DNA from: Geodermatophilaceae bacterium URHB0062
GTDB taxonomy: Bacteria > Actinomycetota > Actinomycetes > Mycobacteriales > Geodermatophilaceae
Direction: 5' to 3'
DNA length: 64,000 bases
NCBI GenBank assembly: GCA_000620185.1
Contig: KK211087.1
Coordinates: forward strand, 62,001-126,000
The notes beneath the pieces were generated by a model. It saw only the letters and a program-made list of their open reading frames with translations, ran no database searches and was not told the origin of the DNA. The position numbers were made by a program, and so were the translations under genes. Shown here piece after piece: positions 26,963 to 35,436 of this stretch. Position 1 is the first letter of the stretch, and the number at the start of each line of letters is the position of its first letter.

Positions 26963-27028
26963 CGCCGCCGCGCCGTTCTACACCCGGTGATGGGGGCAGT
27001 CAATGGACGCGCGCGGTCACACCTGGCG
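26963..27028 (-). repeat. Duplicated 66-bp promoter element, copy A
   Basis: This segment aligns without gaps to 41407-41472, with 57 of 66 bases identical by my count. On the minus strand it holds -35 TTGACT (26998-27003), a 17-bp spacer and -10 TAGAAC (26975-26980). Upstream is an invariant 15-bp block, CGCCAGGTGTGACCG, containing GGTGTGACC. It lies about 75 bp ahead of the membrane protein/CYP102 unit. Confidence 0.75.
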
Positions 27029-27074
27029 CCCGGCCCGAGTCGTCGGACGTGCCTGTTCGGCGCAACCGCCGGTC

Positions 27075-27758
27075 TCAGGAGTCGGCGAATCGGCGGAGCG
27101 ACGGAAGGTCCTCGATCACGTATCCGTGGCCGCGCGCGCTGATCCAGCCCCTGCGGGCGAGCCCGGTCAGGGCGCGGTTCAGCGACTGTCGGGTCACGCC
27201 CAGTCGGGCGGCGATGCCCGACTGGCTCATCCCCAGCTCCACACGCAGCGCACCGTCGTTCCCGGCGGTCGCCTCGGCGACGATCAGTTTGGCGAGGCGG
27301 CGGGGGAGGTCGAGGAACACCATGTCGCCGGCCGAGCCCGTCAGTCGTCGGACCGTTGCGGCCAGCTCCCCGGCAACCGTCCACAGGAGCGCGGGGTCGG
27401 CGGTGAGCGCGGCGCGCATGCTGTCCGCCCCGATCGTCAGGAGCTCCGTCGCCTCGATCGCCGCGGCGGATGCCGACCTGGGCTGTTCGTCGATGATCGA
27501 CAGCTCGCCGATGGAGTCGCCGACGGTCAGCACGGTCAACGTCAGCTCGTCCCCGTGGGCGGAGGCGACGAAGATCCGGACCCTGCCGCTACGGACGACG
27601 TAGAGATGTTCACTCGGCTCGCCCTCGGTGAACACGATCTGGCCGGCGGCGAACCGACGGACGTACGCCCGCGACGCCAGGACCCTGAGACTCGCGGGCT
27701 CGGCGACGCCGAAGAGCGCACTGCGCCGCAGATCGTCGATGGCGCCGTGTACGTCCAT
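27075..27758 (-). CDS. Crp/Fnr family cyclic-nucleotide-binding regulator
   Basis: This 227-residue regulator has an N-terminal cNMP-binding domain (about 15-125) with the phosphate-binding cassette 'GELSIIDEQPRSASA', including the Glu and Arg that contact cyclic nucleotides. A winged HTH follows ('SQSGIAARLGVTRQSLNRAL', about 170-205). GAGG precedes the ATG at 27758. The intact cassette makes cAMP or cGMP binding plausible. A class III cyclase is encoded 2.4 kb away at 30188, and a palindrome lies at 27830-27845 just upstream, so autoregulation and control of neighbours are reasonable inferences. Confidence 0.9.
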   Translation of the reverse strand: MDVHGAIDDLRRSALFGVAEPASLRVLASRAYVRRFAAGQIVFTEGEPSEHLYVVRSGRVRIFVASAHGDELTLTVLTVGDSIGELSIIDEQPRSASAAAIEATELLTIGADSMRAALTADPALLWTVAGELAATVRRLTGSAGDMVFLDLPRRLAKLIVAEATAGNDGALRVELGMSQSGIAARLGVTRQSLNRALTGLARRGWISARGHGYVIEDLPSLRRFADS

Positions 27759-27829
27759 CGCGACCTCACCGCAGCACCGTCGAAGCTCTCGCGCATGGTC
27801 TGCCGGTGCCGCATGGTGCACAACCCTTC

Positions 27830-27845
27830 TGTCACCGACGTGACA
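27830..27845. promoter_or_regulatory. Palindromic operator candidate between crp-like and lspA-like genes
   Basis: TGTCACCGACGTGACA is a perfect inverted repeat (6 + 4 + 6). It lies 72 bp upstream of the Crp-like ATG and 35 bp upstream of the LspA-like ATG, a natural site for divergent or autogenous control by the Crp-like protein. Confidence 0.5.
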
Positions 27846-27879
27846 TCCGGGGACCGGTCGAGTCCCGACCGTTCTGCGC

Positions 27880-28464
27880 ATGGCGCCTACCGCGTACCCG
27901 ACCGCCACGGCGGCCGGCGACCGCCCCGATGAGGAGCTCCTCGACCGGAGGCGCCGGTAGCGCACGATCACGCTCGGCCTGCTGGCGGCGGTGGTGGTCG
28001 TGGTGGACCAGGCGACCAAGTGGTGGGCCTGGCGGTACGTCCCCGGGGCGATGGTCAACACCGGAAGCACCTGGCTCATCGGAGACCCGGTGGACGGGTG
28101 GGTCACCGCTCCGGTGTCGGGCCGGCTCCTCGACCTCCTGGGCCTGGCCTTGCTGATCCTCTCCGGATCCATCCTCCTGCGCCGCCGGCGCCAGCCTCTG
28201 TTCCTCGTGGCGGGCGCTCTGATGATCTCCGGCTGGGGCAGCAATCTGCTCGACCGGCTGGGCATGCACATCCTGACCGCTCCGGGCAGTTCGCGCGGAG
28301 CCGTCGACTTCCTCCCGGTCGGCTCGGTGCACGTCAACCTGGCCGACGTGGTCATCGCCGTCGCGACGCTGTACCTGGTCGCGCGGCCTTCGCCTGCAGC
28401 CACCGCAGCGACCGAACGCGATGGAGCGCGCCCTCTGACATCAGCGACGTCGCCCCGTCCGTGA
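27880..28464 (+). pseudogene. LspA-like signal peptidase II, interrupted by in-frame TAG
   Basis: From the ATG at 27880 the frame reads 26 codons ending 'DEELLDRRRR', meets TAG at 27958-27960, then continues in the same frame as an aspartic signal peptidase: 'VDQATKWWAWRYVPG', 'GSNLLDRLG', 'VDFLPVG' and 'VNLADV', so both catalytic Asp residues are present. LspA removes prolipoprotein signal peptides in the membrane. Without readthrough, translation could begin only at GTG codons near 27991, inside the first helix, giving about 157 residues. Either a recent amber mutation or a sequencing error explains this. Length is otherwise normal (about 194). The main housekeeping lspA is presumably elsewhere. 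Confidence 0.65.
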
Positions 28465-28540
28465 TCGGCGGCGGCGCGGTGGGTGCCCTCGGCCCTCGCC
28501 CTGTCCTCCGGACGCACCTGTCGTCTGGATGACAGGCGGG

Positions 28541-28584
28541 GTGTCGGTGGACCGACACGGCAGCGCATCGGGCGGACCTAGCGT
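28541..28584 (+). promoter_or_regulatory. Promoter with palindromic operator upstream of the ECF sigma gene
   Basis: GTGTCGGT-GG-ACCGACAC (28541-28558) is a perfect 8-bp inverted repeat. It is followed by the -10-like TAGCGT (28579-28584), placing the palindrome over the -35 region. The predicted leader to the sigma ATG is about 138 nt. This looks like a regulated promoter for the sigma gene and possibly for the operon behind it. Confidence 0.5.
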
Positions 28585-28728
28585 CCCTTCCGCAGCCATC
28601 GGGTGCACCGGTTGGCGACCGGACCACCCCGCACCAGGGCCGGCTCCGCGGCACCCCGGCTGTGCACCCCTCCACACGATCCGCCGAGCATCCCGCTCCG
28701 GTGGACAGGCGAGAACGGACCGCCGGCG

Positions 28729-29316
28729 ATGCTCACACAGGCTTACCTGACCGATGCGGAACCCGCAGAGGACGACAACGCCACCTTGCTGGCACGGATG
28801 GCCGAGGGCGACACGTTCGCGTGGCGACGACTGATCGAGAAGCACGAGCGACTCATCTGGTCGATCGGCGCGTCGTTCCGTCTGCAGCGGATGGACATCC
28901 AGGACGTGGCCCAGACGACCTGGCTGCGCCTGATCCAGCACGGTCACACGATCCACGACCCGGAGCGACTGGCCGGATGGCTCGCGGTCACGGCGTCGCG
29001 GGAATGTCTGGCCGTCCTGCGCCGGACGTCCCGTCAGAGCCTGATGGCGGCCGACGACGAGCAACCGGATCCCTCGGTCGACGTCGCCGGGAGCGCCGAG
29101 GACCATGACGTGGCGCGCCTCCTGTGGGCTGCCGTCGCCGAGCTTCCGGCACGGCAGCATTCCCTGGTGCTCGCCCTGTTCCGGGACGAGATCCGCTCGT
29201 ACATCGATGTCTCGGAGAGGTGCGCCTTGCCGATAGGAAGCATCGGTCCTACTCGGGCGAGGGCGCTGTCGCGACTGCAGCGCAAGCTCGTCGACCGCGG
29301 TCTCTCACCTGCATGA
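28729..29316 (+). CDS. ECF-type RNA polymerase sigma factor
   Basis: This 195-residue sigma-70-family protein has region 2 at about 20-90 ('WRRLIEKHERLIWSIGASF', 'QDVAQTTWLRL') and region 4 at about 130-190 ('PIGSIGPTRARALSRLQRKL'). No anti-sigma gene follows, but the next gene encodes an Ig-like protein. It is the first of a run of plus-strand genes leading to the encapsulin-like operon, 182 bp upstream of it, so it could drive that operon (inference). The sequence 'SERCALPIGSIG' replaces the usual helix entry of region 4, so DNA recognition may be atypical. Confidence 0.85.
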   Translation: MLTQAYLTDAEPAEDDNATLLARMAEGDTFAWRRLIEKHERLIWSIGASFRLQRMDIQDVAQTTWLRLIQHGHTIHDPERLAGWLAVTASRECLAVLRRTSRQSLMAADDEQPDPSVDVAGSAEDHDVARLLWAAVAELPARQHSLVLALFRDEIRSYIDVSERCALPIGSIGPTRARALSRLQRKLVDRGLSPA

Positions 29317-29351
29317 CGACGCCTCCGCGGTGACCGTCAGGGGACGGAGGG

Positions 29352-29423
29352 CCGTGCGGAAGCGGAACCGGACCGCACGGTAACGCCTTCTCCGGCGGGG
29401 GGCCCGCCCATATGTTGGGCGGG
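29352..29423 (+). terminator. Two consecutive hairpins after the sigma gene
   Basis: CCGTGCGG (29352-29359) pairs with CCGCACGG (29373-29380), and CCCGCCCA (29403-29410) pairs with TGGGCGGG (29416-29423) over a 5-nt loop. Neither has a T-run. They could terminate the sigma transcript or attenuate readthrough into the operon starting at 29499. Confidence 0.45.
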
Positions 29424-29498
29424 TCCGGCGCGACGAGCGACACGAGGCTCGCGCCGAGCGTGGCCGGCAGGCCGCGCACCGCCTCCGGAGGAGTCGCG

Positions 29499-30164
29499 AT
29501 GGAAGGCACCTACGGGTCCGCAACCGCGACGCGGGACCGGCCCCGCGTCGCGCAGCGGATGGACGCCATCCTGCGGGACGAGATCCAGGCGGGCGCCCTC
29601 GGGAACATCGCATCCGCGACCCGAGCGTGGGCCGACCACCGTCGCGACCTGGCGCTTCCGGAAGCGACCCGTCGTCTCGCGACGGAGTTCGGGGGACTCG
29701 TGGGCACCGTCCTCGACCTGGTCGCCCCGATGGCGGTGCCGGCCGCCGACCGGCCGGCGTCCCCGGCTCGGCGAACGCGGCCCGGGTCTCGGACCGAGCA
29801 GATCGTCGAGTCCGTTCCCGTCCTACGCGCGAAGCGTCCCGGAGCGCCCGGCGGGCGGGCGGAGATCCGGACGGCCGTCGTGAACGACGGGTCTGTTCCG
29901 GTAGAGGTCGGCTTCTTCTGGAGCGACCTGGTGGCCGAACGGCAGGGTCGGATCGCTGCGGCGTGTCTCCGGTTCCGGCCGGCCTGGCTGGACGTGCCCC
30001 CGGGCGCCACGGCGGATCTCGTGATCGACCTCGACGTACCCCGGGACGCCGAGCCCGGGCTGTACCACTCGCTCCTCCACACCACCCACCGCGGCGGATC
30101 GCCCGCGCTGTTGATGTTCCGAGTCGGCCTCGAAGACGGCCCGGAGGTCTCAGTCGCCATGTGA
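29499..30164 (+). CDS. Hypothetical protein with C-terminal Ig-like domain, encapsulin operon
   Basis: This 221-residue protein has a helical N-terminal half (about 1-75), an Arg/Pro-rich linker, and a C-terminal beta-rich part (about 110-221, 'VPVEVGFFWSDLV', 'LDVPPGATADLVIDLDVP') that looks like an Ig-type sandwich. I do not recognise a named family, and no signal peptide or membrane helix is seen. GGAGGAG precedes the ATG. It ends 23 bp before the cyclase/ATPase gene and is probably the first gene of that operon. A structural or docking role is possible but unproven. Confidence 0.7.
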   Translation: MEGTYGSATATRDRPRVAQRMDAILRDEIQAGALGNIASATRAWADHRRDLALPEATRRLATEFGGLVGTVLDLVAPMAVPAADRPASPARRTRPGSRTEQIVESVPVLRAKRPGAPGGRAEIRTAVVNDGSVPVEVGFFWSDLVAERQGRIAAACLRFRPAWLDVPPGATADLVIDLDVPRDAEPGLYHSLLHTTHRGGSPALLMFRVGLEDGPEVSVAM

Positions 30165-30187
30165 CGGGGTGCAGGGGAGGGATCGAC

Positions 30188-33100
30188 ATGCACTGCTCGA
30201 GGTGTTCCACCGAGAACCCGGAGAGAGCCAAGTTCTGCCTCGAATGCGGGTCGCCGCTCGGCCCGACGGGGGAGGCGGAACGACGACAGCTCACCTGTCT
30301 CTCCTGCGATCTGGTCCACTTCGTGGAGCTGTCCGAACGAGTTGACCCCGAGGAGCTCCGGGAGATTCTCGCCACCTATCACCGCGTGTGCACGAGCGTC
30401 GTCCGCCGCTTCGACGGTCGCATCCACGACTACTCGGGCGACGGGATCATGGTCTATTTCGGCTTGCCCACCGCGCACGAGGACGACGCGCAGCGGGCCG
30501 TGCGCGCCGCCCTCGGAATCGTCGAGGCCGTCGGACAGCTCAGCCGCAGTCTCAGCGGCGCCGGAGGCCCGGACCTGCACGTCCGGGTGGGTATCGACAC
30601 CGGGCTGGTCGTGGCGGACAGCATGACCGCGGACGACGGGGGCGGACCCGCATCGGCCGTCGGCGTCACCCCGAACGTGGCCGCCCGGCTGCAATCCCTG
30701 GCCGCATCCGACTCGGTGGTCATCAGCGCGGCCGCGTACCGGTTGATCGCGGGACTCTTCGACTGCCGGGAGCTGGGGTTCAAGACCGTCCGCGGCATCT
30801 CGCAGCCGATGGCCATCTACCAGGTGCTGCACGAGAGCGCGGCCCGAACGCGGCTGGACGTCGCCGCGCAGCGCGGCCTTCCGCCGATGCAGGGTCGCGA
30901 CGGCGAACTGGGCCGACTCGCGGAGCTCTGGAGTCGAGCCAGGGTCGGCAACGGCTCGGTAGCCCTCGTGAGGGGCGAGCCGGGCATCGGCAAGTCGCGC
31001 CTCATGCGGGCCCTGCAACAGCACGTCGCCCAGTCCCCGGACGCGTTCCTCATCCCCATGACCGGTTCCCCGTACCACACCAACACCGCGTTCCATCCGG
31101 TCGTCCGGCTCCTGGAACGGGTGCTGGATCTCGCGCCGGAGACCACGGCGGAGCAGCGCCTGGACAAGATCGACGGCCTGCTGGCGCAGTACGGTCTCGC
31201 CCGCCCGAGCGTGGTGCCGCTGGTGGCCGATCTGCTGGCGGTTCCGTTCGGGGATCGATATCCACCGCTCGACCTGCCCGTGGATCGTCAGCGGCAACTG
31301 ACGATCGACACGCTGGTCGACCTCTGGCTCACACGGGCCCGGCACCAACCGGTGCTGTTCGTCGTCGAGGACCTGCACTGGGTGGATCCCTCGACCATCG
31401 ACCTGCTGACACGCTTGATCGAGCGCCTGCCTGCGAGCCGGCTGCTGCTCGTCCTCAGCGCGCGCCCGGACTTCACGAGCCCGTGGCCGGAAGCCCCCCG
31501 ACTCCAACAGCTGAACCTCGACCGCCTCGACCGTGAGGCGTCGGCGAGCATCGTGCAGGGGGTTGCGGGCCGCGCCGTGCCGACCCAGCTGCTGGACCAG
31601 GTGCTGCGCAAGGCCGACGGGATCCCGCTCTACCTCGAAGAACTGACCCAGCTGGTCGTCGACGAGGGGCTCGTCGGTCACGGCAACGGTCGGCCCGACC
31701 CCGCCGAGCAGCCGCATGAGCTCTCCATTCCCGCGACCCTCGCGGACTCGCTGACCGCACGCCTGGACCGATTGCCCGATGCGAAGGCGAGCGCTCAGCT
31801 CGGGGCCGTGATCGGGCGTCAGTTCTCGTACGAACTGATCGAGGCGGTGTGGCAGACCGTCACGAGTCTCGATGCCGAGGCACTGAGGCACCGCCTTGCT
31901 CGACTGGTCGACGCCGGGCTGCTCTTCGTCGAAACCGATGCTCGCGGCGAGACGTACACCTTCAAGCACGCCCTGATCCAGGACGCCGCGTACGCATCCC
32001 TGCTCCTGTCGACCCGGCGGACCTATCACCGTCGCATCGCCCAGGTGCTGGTCGAGCAGTTCCCGGCTACGGCAGAGACGGCGCCCGAGCTGCTCGCGCA
32101 CCACTACACCGAGGCGGGCATGGTCGCCGAGGCGGTACCCCGGTGGCTCCGGGCCGGTGAACGAGCGCTCCATGCCTCGGCCAACCCCGAGGCCATCGCC
32201 CACCTCACCGCGGGCCTCCGCCTGCTGGACACACTGCCCGAGGGTCCGGACCGAGCCGCCCAGGAACTGCAGTTCCGTCTGGCGATCGGGCCGGCAAGCA
32301 TGGCGATCCACGGCTATGCGGCGCCCGAGGTCGAGGCCTGCTACGGCCGGGCGCGGGAGCTCTGTCGAGAACTGGGCGACACGCCTCAGCTCGTCCCCGT
32401 CCTGCACGGCCTGTGGGGCTACCACGTGGTCCGGGCCCAGCACGCCAGCGCACTCGCCCTGGGCCGGAAGGTCGTGGAACTCGGCACCACGACCGGGGAC
32501 GACGGGCTGCTGCTGCAAGGTCATCTCGAGGTCGGCTGGTCGCACTTCTTCCTGGGAGAACTCGGCCCGGCGCGCGAGCACCTCGAACGCGCGCTGGCGC
32601 TGTACGACTCCGACCGGCACAGCTCGCACGCCTTCACTTACGGCGAGGATCCCGCGATCTCGGCGCGGAGCTGTCTGGCGGAGGTGCTGTGGCTGCTCGG
32701 GTACGTGGACCGATCGCTCGAGGCCAGCGAGAACAACGTGTCGATCATCCGATCGGAAGTCGAGCATCCCTATACCGCAGCCTTCGGTCTTGACCTGGCG
32801 GCCTTCGTCCATCAGTACCTGGGCGACACGTCGGGGGTCAGCTCGCTGGCCGACGAGGCCCTCGCGATCTCGAACGATCACGGCCTCGCTCTCATGGGCG
32901 CGATGGCTTCGGTGCTCAGAGGATGGGTCCTCGCGCGAGAGGGGGATCCGGACGGCGGGATGGCCGAGATGCGCCGCGGTTTCGCGGGTCAGCTCGCCAC
33001 TGGTGCCGAACTGCTCCGACCGTGGTGGCTGTCGCTGATCGCCGAGACATGTGCGGAGAATGCCGCCGCGCCGCAGGGACTGGAGCTGCTCGGCGAGGCC

Positions 33101-33478
33101 GAACGGGCCATGGACAGCAGTCATGAGCGCTACTGGGAGGCCGAGATCCACCGTCTGCGGGGCCACCTCCTGGTGGTTGCACGGATGTCCGATGAAGGGT
33201 TGAGCCGTTCACCGGAGGAAAGCTTCCGGCGCGCGTTGCACATCGCCCGGCAGCAGGGCGCCCGTTCGCTGGAACTGCGCGCCGCGGTCTCCCTCTCCCG
33301 CCTGTTGCGCAGCGAAAGGCGCGACGGCGAGGCGCGCGAGCTGTTGACGCCGATCTACCGGTGGTTCACGGAGGGCCTGGACACGCCGGATCTACGTGAG
33401 GCGGCCGAACTCGCCGCCGAGCTCGGCCTCCCGCCGCGCTCTCTGCCGCACGCGACTGCCCTCAGCGGAGGTTGGTGA
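30188..33478 (+). CDS. Zinc-ribbon / class III nucleotidyl cyclase / AAA ATPase / TPR regulator
   Basis: This 1,096-residue cytoplasmic protein has four parts. A zinc ribbon (CxxC...CxxC, about 3-20) precedes a class III cyclase domain (about 33-215) with metal-binding Asp41 and Asp85 and the 'PNVAAR' Asn/Arg pair. The purine-specifying Lys is replaced by Asp81, so nucleotide specificity or activity is uncertain. A STAND-like ATPase (Walker A GEPGIGKS 263-270, Walker B 'VLFVVEDLHWVD' about 392) and TPR-like helices (about 650-1050) follow. GGGAGG precedes the ATG. Its stop overlaps the shell-protein start (TGATG), so the two are translationally coupled. The protein could act as a sensor that makes a cyclic nucleotide for the nearby Crp-like regulator (inference). 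Confidence 0.88.
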   Translation: MHCSRCSTENPERAKFCLECGSPLGPTGEAERRQLTCLSCDLVHFVELSERVDPEELREILATYHRVCTSVVRRFDGRIHDYSGDGIMVYFGLPTAHEDDAQRAVRAALGIVEAVGQLSRSLSGAGGPDLHVRVGIDTGLVVADSMTADDGGGPASAVGVTPNVAARLQSLAASDSVVISAAAYRLIAGLFDCRELGFKTVRGISQPMAIYQVLHESAARTRLDVAAQRGLPPMQGRDGELGRLAELWSRARVGNGSVALVRGEPGIGKSRLMRALQQHVAQSPDAFLIPMTGSPYHTNTAFHPVVRLLERVLDLAPETTAEQRLDKIDGLLAQYGLARPSVVPLVADLLAVPFGDRYPPLDLPVDRQRQLTIDTLVDLWLTRARHQPVLFVVEDLHWVDPSTIDLLTRLIERLPASRLLLVLSARPDFTSPWPEAPRLQQLNLDRLDREASASIVQGVAGRAVPTQLLDQVLRKADGIPLYLEELTQLVVDEGLVGHGNGRPDPAEQPHELSIPATLADSLTARLDRLPDAKASAQLGAVIGRQFSYELIEAVWQTVTSLDAEALRHRLARLVDAGLLFVETDARGETYTFKHALIQDAAYASLLLSTRRTYHRRIAQVLVEQFPATAETAPELLAHHYTEAGMVAEAVPRWLRAGERALHASANPEAIAHLTAGLRLLDTLPEGPDRAAQELQFRLAIGPASMAIHGYAAPEVEACYGRARELCRELGDTPQLVPVLHGLWGYHVVRAQHASALALGRKVVELGTTTGDDGLLLQGHLEVGWSHFFLGELGPAREHLERALALYDSDRHSSHAFTYGEDPAISARSCLAEVLWLLGYVDRSLEASENNVSIIRSEVEHPYTAAFGLDLAAFVHQYLGDTSGVSSLADEALAISNDHGLALMGAMASVLRGWVLAREGDPDGGMAEMRRGFAGQLATGAELLRPWWLSLIAETCAENAAAPQGLELLGEAERAMDSSHERYWEAEIHRLRGHLLVVARMSDEGLSRSPEESFRRALHIARQQGARSLELRAAVSLSRLLRSERRDGEARELLTPIYRWFTEGLDTPDLREAAELAAELGLPPRSLPHATALSGGW

Positions 33479-34548
33479 TGGACGACCGGAACGCGCAGGT
33501 CGGCTGGTCGGAGGCGCAGTGGAATCGCGTGCGCGAAGAAGTGCTCCGCGCATGGCAGAGCGTCCGGGTAGCCGGCTCCTTCCTGCCCGAGTACGGTCCT
33601 CTCCCGCGTGACACCCAGGTCGTGCCGAGCGAGATCTTCACAACGGACGGCACCATCGACGAACGCTCGGTAGCACCCCTGATGGAGATCGCGCTGCCTG
33701 TGGTGCTGAGCCGACAGCAGGTGCTGGAGGAGGATCTTTCTGGTGCCTTGCTGCAGTTCCGGCGAAGGGCCGCCCAGGTGGGTCAACTCGAGGACTGGTT
33801 CATCTTCAATGGGACATACGCCTACGACGGGCAGCGGTTTCCGGAGGACGTGCCGCCGACGTTCGAGGTGAACGCGCAACTTCAGCAGTTCTCGTACCGC
33901 CCGGACTATCGATTCCTGAACGAACTGATCGCAAGAGGAGCCCCGGCGGCTGTTCGGCGGCAAGCCCCGATCGCCGGCCGTGAAATCCAGTTGCGGGGTT
34001 TGCGTCAACGGAATCCCGGCGCTCTCGGATTGACGGGGGGATGCAGGGACGTCGTCGAGATGTGGTTCCGAGGGGGTCGCGCATGGGGCCTCGCGCCGAT
34101 CACGCCATCGAGCCTCAGGGCCGCTGGGTTGATCACAGGCGTCGTCGACGCGATGAGCACGCTGGAGGGTAACGGGTACGTAGCTCCCTACATCTGCGTC
34201 TTCGGACGACGACCCTTCACGCAGGCCCATACGCCAACGGGCGACGGCATCGCCTTCCCTCGCGATCGACTGGAGCCCCTTATCGGGGGTCAACTGTTGC
34301 ATACCAGCGCACTCGACACGCCCCCTTCCGCGTTCGGTACGTACGTGCCGCCGACTGCTGCGACGTGGGAGGAGCGGGGCATTCTCCTGTCGTTGGCGGG
34401 CGATTCCGTCGACCTGGCAATAGCCGCTCGCGCGACGCCGGAATTCAGGCAGGTGGATGGGGACGGTCGCTATATCTTCTCCGTCTTCGAGCGCTTCACG
34501 CTCCGCATCAAGGATCCAGCGGCAATCGTGCCGTTGCGATTCTCCTGA
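33478..34548 (+). CDS. Encapsulin-like HK97-fold shell protein
   Basis: This 356-residue protein matches family 1 encapsulins along its length. The N-terminus 'WSEAQWNRVREEV' (10-22) resembles 'LTEKQWQEIDNRA' of the Thermotoga protein. 'APLMEIALPVVLSRQQV' (66-82) and 'QLEDWFIFNG' (103-112) match the P-domain/E-loop region. 'GNGYVAPYICVF' (231-242) and 'FSVFERFTLRIKDPAAIVPLRF' (split here as 334-355) match the A-domain strands and C-terminus. Encapsulins self-assemble into icosahedral compartments that hold enzymes. A segment of about 60 residues (113-172) is extra compared with classical members, and no cyclic-nucleotide-binding insertion is present. GGAGG lies 6 nt before the ATG. Codon use is less GC-biased than neighbours, hinting at separate origin. 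Confidence 0.8.
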   Translation: MDDRNAQVGWSEAQWNRVREEVLRAWQSVRVAGSFLPEYGPLPRDTQVVPSEIFTTDGTIDERSVAPLMEIALPVVLSRQQVLEEDLSGALLQFRRRAAQVGQLEDWFIFNGTYAYDGQRFPEDVPPTFEVNAQLQQFSYRPDYRFLNELIARGAPAAVRRQAPIAGREIQLRGLRQRNPGALGLTGGCRDVVEMWFRGGRAWGLAPITPSSLRAAGLITGVVDAMSTLEGNGYVAPYICVFGRRPFTQAHTPTGDGIAFPRDRLEPLIGGQLLHTSALDTPPSAFGTYVPPTAATWEERGILLSLAGDSVDLAIAARATPEFRQVDGDGRYIFSVFERFTLRIKDPAAIVPLRFS

Positions 34549-35420
34549 TGGCGTATTTCGCGCATGAGGCGCTCGAGTACTGGTACGGGACTCCCGATGC
34601 GCCCGCCCCCGACGGGTCGCCGCAACAACGTAACGGCGTCTGCGTCACGATCGGGGTCCGTCCGGCGAATCCGTCCAACGCAGTAAGCGTGCGATACCGG
34701 GTCGACGGGCGGGCGGTGCAGACGGTGTCAGCGCCGCTTCTGCTGACCGACTTCAACAGTTCGGCGCAGTACTTCCGTGCCCATTTCCCGACGTTCTGGT
34801 CCGGGGAAACGGTCGAGTACCTGCCGGTGGTGTCGTCCGAAGGACGCCGGGCACCGGATCCGGAGACCGCCCGGACCTTCCCGTCGTCCTTCACGCTGAG
34901 CGCGGCCGGCCCAGTGCCACGCGTCGAGAGTGTCCCGAGTCGCCCCACATCGCCGGCCGTGTACGCACCGAGGCTCGAGCACCTGGTGCACGTGCGGGTT
35001 GCGCTGGCCCGGGAGCCGGAACTGATCGGCCAGACGCCGGCCGGGTACGTCATCAACTGGCCGCCGGCGAGCGGCACCCTGGACGGTCCCGCATTCCGCG
35101 CCACGGTCGTCGTGGGGGGAGAGCATCAGACGATCGTCCGCAGCGACGGGGTCGGTCTGCTCAGCGTCAGCGTGACGGTCAGGACCCATGATGGTGCGTT
35201 GATCGCCGTGAAGTACGACGGAACGGTCGACTACGGCGAGGACTGGGCCGGGCGGCTGGCGGCCGGCCGATGGCCTTCCGTCCTTCCGGTGCGCTCGTAC
35301 GTTCGTCTGCTGACCTCCCACCCGACCTACCGATGGCTCAACCGCCTCGACTGTGTCGGCGTGGGGGAGGTGCGACCACCGGAGCGGCTCTACGCCTACG
35401 ACATGTACGCCCTGCGTTGA
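34548..35420 (+). CDS. DUF3237 protein with N-terminal Ig-like domain
   Basis: This 290-residue protein has two parts. Residues 1-120 form a beta-rich region ('VSVRYRVDGRAVQT', 'FWSGETVEYLPVV') of unknown family. Residues 140-290 match DUF3237 ('HVRVALAREPELIG', 'VRSDGVGLLSVSVTVRTHDGA', 'TYRWLNRLDCVGVGEV'), a small barrel of unknown function often next to oxidative or aromatic catabolism genes. The ATG overlaps the shell-protein stop (TGATG), so it is made together with the shell and is a cargo or accessory candidate. No classical encapsulin cargo peptide is visible at its C-terminus ('YAYDMYALR'). Confidence 0.78.
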   Translation: MAYFAHEALEYWYGTPDAPAPDGSPQQRNGVCVTIGVRPANPSNAVSVRYRVDGRAVQTVSAPLLLTDFNSSAQYFRAHFPTFWSGETVEYLPVVSSEGRRAPDPETARTFPSSFTLSAAGPVPRVESVPSRPTSPAVYAPRLEHLVHVRVALAREPELIGQTPAGYVINWPPASGTLDGPAFRATVVVGGEHQTIVRSDGVGLLSVSVTVRTHDGALIAVKYDGTVDYGEDWAGRLAAGRWPSVLPVRSYVRLLTSHPTYRWLNRLDCVGVGEVRPPERLYAYDMYALR

Positions 35421-35436
35421 ACGGAGGGAGCCGACG

